From Paenibacillus sp. D2_2 (lineage in GTDB: Bacteria > Bacillota > Bacilli > Paenibacillales > Paenibacillaceae): a stretch of 64,000 nt of DNA. The translations under genes were made by a program, and so were the position numbers. Positions 62,898 through 64,000 of the stretch are shown here, one piece after another; the first letter of the stretch is position 1; each line of letters starts with the position of its first letter. Where the stretch lies: contig NZ_CP133605.1 of NCBI RefSeq assembly GCF_031199965.1, positions 2,016,501 to 2,080,500 of the forward strand, written 5' to 3'. The notes below the pieces were generated by a model that had not been told where the DNA came from, ran no database searches, and saw nothing but the letters and a program-made list of their open reading frames with translations.

Positions 62898-63286
62898 GTG
62901 AGCGTTTGAGCAGGGTTGAACGGTATGATCGAAGCCGTGAGCCTAAAGACACCAAGACCAGACACCGCCGTTCATCAGCAACTAGAGCCAGTAGAACAAG
63001 ACCGGATTTCTTGGCGGAATACCAGGAAGAAGTTCATGAGGATATATCCCAGAATGAAATTCTGTTTGCGACCGAAGCTCAGGATGAAACATTCAAGGAA
63101 CAGGACGAAGCAGATGGAACTAACTTGAAGGACTTGCCAACACGGAAGCAGATGTTTCCATCTCAGCGGTTGAAACTGCAGAAGTGGTTCCTCAACTCGC
63201 TATTGTATATCTTTATTGGACTGCTCGTCTTTTTGTTGTGGTGGGGTATCAGTAAATCCCCCTGGGGCCAAAAATACGGACTGTAG
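62894..63286 (+). CDS. Hypothetical protein with C-terminal membrane helix
   Basis: 130 residues, ATGA overlap with the CPBP gene and GGAGGGAATC upstream. The N-terminal 40 residues are rich in Arg and Ser (KTRHRRSSATRASRTRP), the middle is acidic, and one helix near the C-terminus (FLNSLLYIFIGLLVFLLWWG) makes it a probable tail-anchored protein. No family recognised. Overlap suggests it works with or is regulated with the CPBP protease. Confidence 0.7.
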   Translation: MSERLSRVERYDRSREPKDTKTRHRRSSATRASRTRPDFLAEYQEEVHEDISQNEILFATEAQDETFKEQDEADGTNLKDLPTRKQMFPSQRLKLQKWFLNSLLYIFIGLLVFLLWWGISKSPWGQKYGL

Positions 63287-63611
63287 GGGAAGTTCAAAAA
63301 GTCCACTTTTGATAAGAAAACCGATCGAAGTAATTCATGGATGAGCGACCACGATTCAACGGTAGGTTTCCTTGCGATATAGAATTTCATCAGCTCCGCT
63401 GATAACGAATAAATTCTATATCTAACACGAAGTAACTCAGGAAGTGAACTCGGCATCGAATCTTGAATTCACCCGGGACCTCCGGTGCTCACGTACCAAC
63501 TTACGTACGCTCCGCTCCTCAGTCCCTAGCTTCATCCAACTGAAGCGTTTTGGAAAAACGCACATCGGAAGCAGAAGCTTCGGTGCTGAAAACCGGACTT
63601 ATTAAACAGTT
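63287..63611 (-). repeat. Interspersed repeat, copy H (reverse, long form)
   Basis: Starts at the base after the preceding stop (GGGGAAGTTCAAAAAGTCCA) and ends GGACTTATTAAACAGTT. It has the shared core plus extra segments: GACCGATCGAAGTAATTC near the left end (shared with copy G) and about 35 bases after CATCCAACTGAAG. At about 325 bases it is the longest copy. It lies just upstream of the serS promoter. Confidence 0.88.
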
Positions 63612-63624
63612 ATTTAAACATGGC

Positions 63625-63652
63625 TTGACTTTTTGAGTGAGCTGCATATATT
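63625..63652 (+). promoter_or_regulatory. Sigma-A promoter of serS
   Basis: TTGACT (63625-63630), 16 bases, TATATT (63647-63652). Confidence 0.6.
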
Positions 63653-63659
63653 ATGTTGA

Positions 63660-63871
63660 ACACAAGAACATAACCGGAAAAAATGCCGATGAAGAGAATC
63701 CAACTCAGAGGCGTTCTCGTCAAGATAGAGATGTCTATCCTAAGTTAAACGGACCGCCCGTTATCGCGGAACCAAGTGATTGAAGCTGGCTTAATATGCT
63801 TCAGTAAATTGGGTGGCACCGCGAGCAGAGCGCTCCTCGTCCCAACGGATGAGGGCGCTCTTTGTATTTTT
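63660..63871 (+). ncRNA. T-box leader of serS
   Basis: The T-box GGGTGGCACCGCG lies at 63811-63823 and is followed by the terminator AGAGCGCTC...GAGGGCGCTCT and a T-rich stretch ending near 63871. The leader is about 210 bases and I do not see the usual AGAGAG stem I apical motif, so stem I may be a compact form. Serine-tRNA sensing is inferred from the gene it precedes. Confidence 0.8.
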
Positions 63872-63897
63872 ATCAGAGCCAAAGGAGTGGTTGTATA

Positions 63898-64000
63898 TGC
63901 TGGATATTCGTTGGATTCGTGACCATGCTGCCGAAGTGCAAGAGGCTGCAAAGAAGAAAGGGATCGATGTATCTGTAGAAGAATGCTTGCGGAAGGACGA
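63898..64000 (+). CDS. serS: Seryl-tRNA synthetase (5' part)
   Basis: The first 34 codons run off the window: MLDIRWIRDHAAEVQEAAKK then KGIDVSVEECLRKD, the start of the N-terminal coiled-coil tRNA-binding arm of SerRS. AAAGGAGTGG lies nine bases before the ATG. The T-box leader upstream supports the assignment. Confidence 0.9.

Noticed and set aside
1..64000. rRNA or tRNA genes and prophage
   Set aside because: No rRNA sequence, cloverleaf-like segment with conserved GGTTCGAATCC arm, or phage structural genes were noticed; a dedicated tRNA scan could not be run.

Overview
The window is chromosomal core DNA of an endospore-forming Firmicute, most likely Paenibacillus or a close relative. The evidence is a long, nearly collinear match to the sporulation, riboflavin and cytochrome-maturation part of the Bacillus chromosome (accC-yqhY-nusB-folD-xseAB-ispA-dxs-tlyA-argR-recN-spoIVB-spo0A, then bkd, nudF-spoIIM-fur-xerD-punA-dacF-spoIIAA/AB-sigF-spoVA-lysA-ppiB, rib, scpAB, gerW-dacB-spmAB-rluB-resABCDE-serA, serS). 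It combines AGGAGG ribosome binding sites, frequent TTG/GTG starts and moderate GC.

Layout. 1-2.4 kb: the end of accC and an alkaline-shock membrane cluster (Asp23-like, AmaP, DUF2273). 2.7-12.6 kb: one-carbon, DNA repair and isoprenoid genes. 12.7-15.1 kb: spoIVB and spo0A, with a sigma-H promoter and two 0A boxes. 15.3-17.1 kb: a small accessory pocket (DUF6946-like gene, MazG-like NTP pyrophosphohydrolase, short unknown genes). 17.2-23.7 kb: branched-chain 2-oxo acid dehydrogenase plus lipB and a tiny prli42. 24-33 kb: peptidase, mciZ, nudF, an endonuclease Q homologue, spoIIM, fur, xerD, punA, dacF. 33-38 kb: the spoIIA operon and a reduced spoVA cluster (AA, AB, AF only). 38-45 kb: lysA, ppiB, tlp and the FMN-riboswitch rib operon. 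45-57 kb: scpAB, gerW, dacB, spmAB, rluB and the res operon. 57.5-59 kb: an IS150-type insertion. 59-64 kb: serA with a T-box, three lineage-specific genes and the start of serS with its own T-box.

Two features run through the whole window. First, a 0.1-0.33 kb non-coding interspersed repeat with inverted ends occurs in eight copies plus end fragments, nearly always directly after a stop codon or between genes. It carries an internal hairpin with a compensatory base change. Second, 17 otherwise well-conserved genes, several of them essential, are broken by about 25 small indels. Almost all are loss of one base from a short homopolymer. Correcting each indel restores a full-length frame divisible by three, so these are best read as sequence errors and not as gene decay.

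The clearest biological novelties are the repeat family, the IS150-type element sitting in the loop of a bidirectional terminator between resE and serA, and the spoVA cluster whose AC-AD-AE part is missing exactly where a repeat copy now lies. I see no CRISPR array, prophage, rRNA or tRNA gene.
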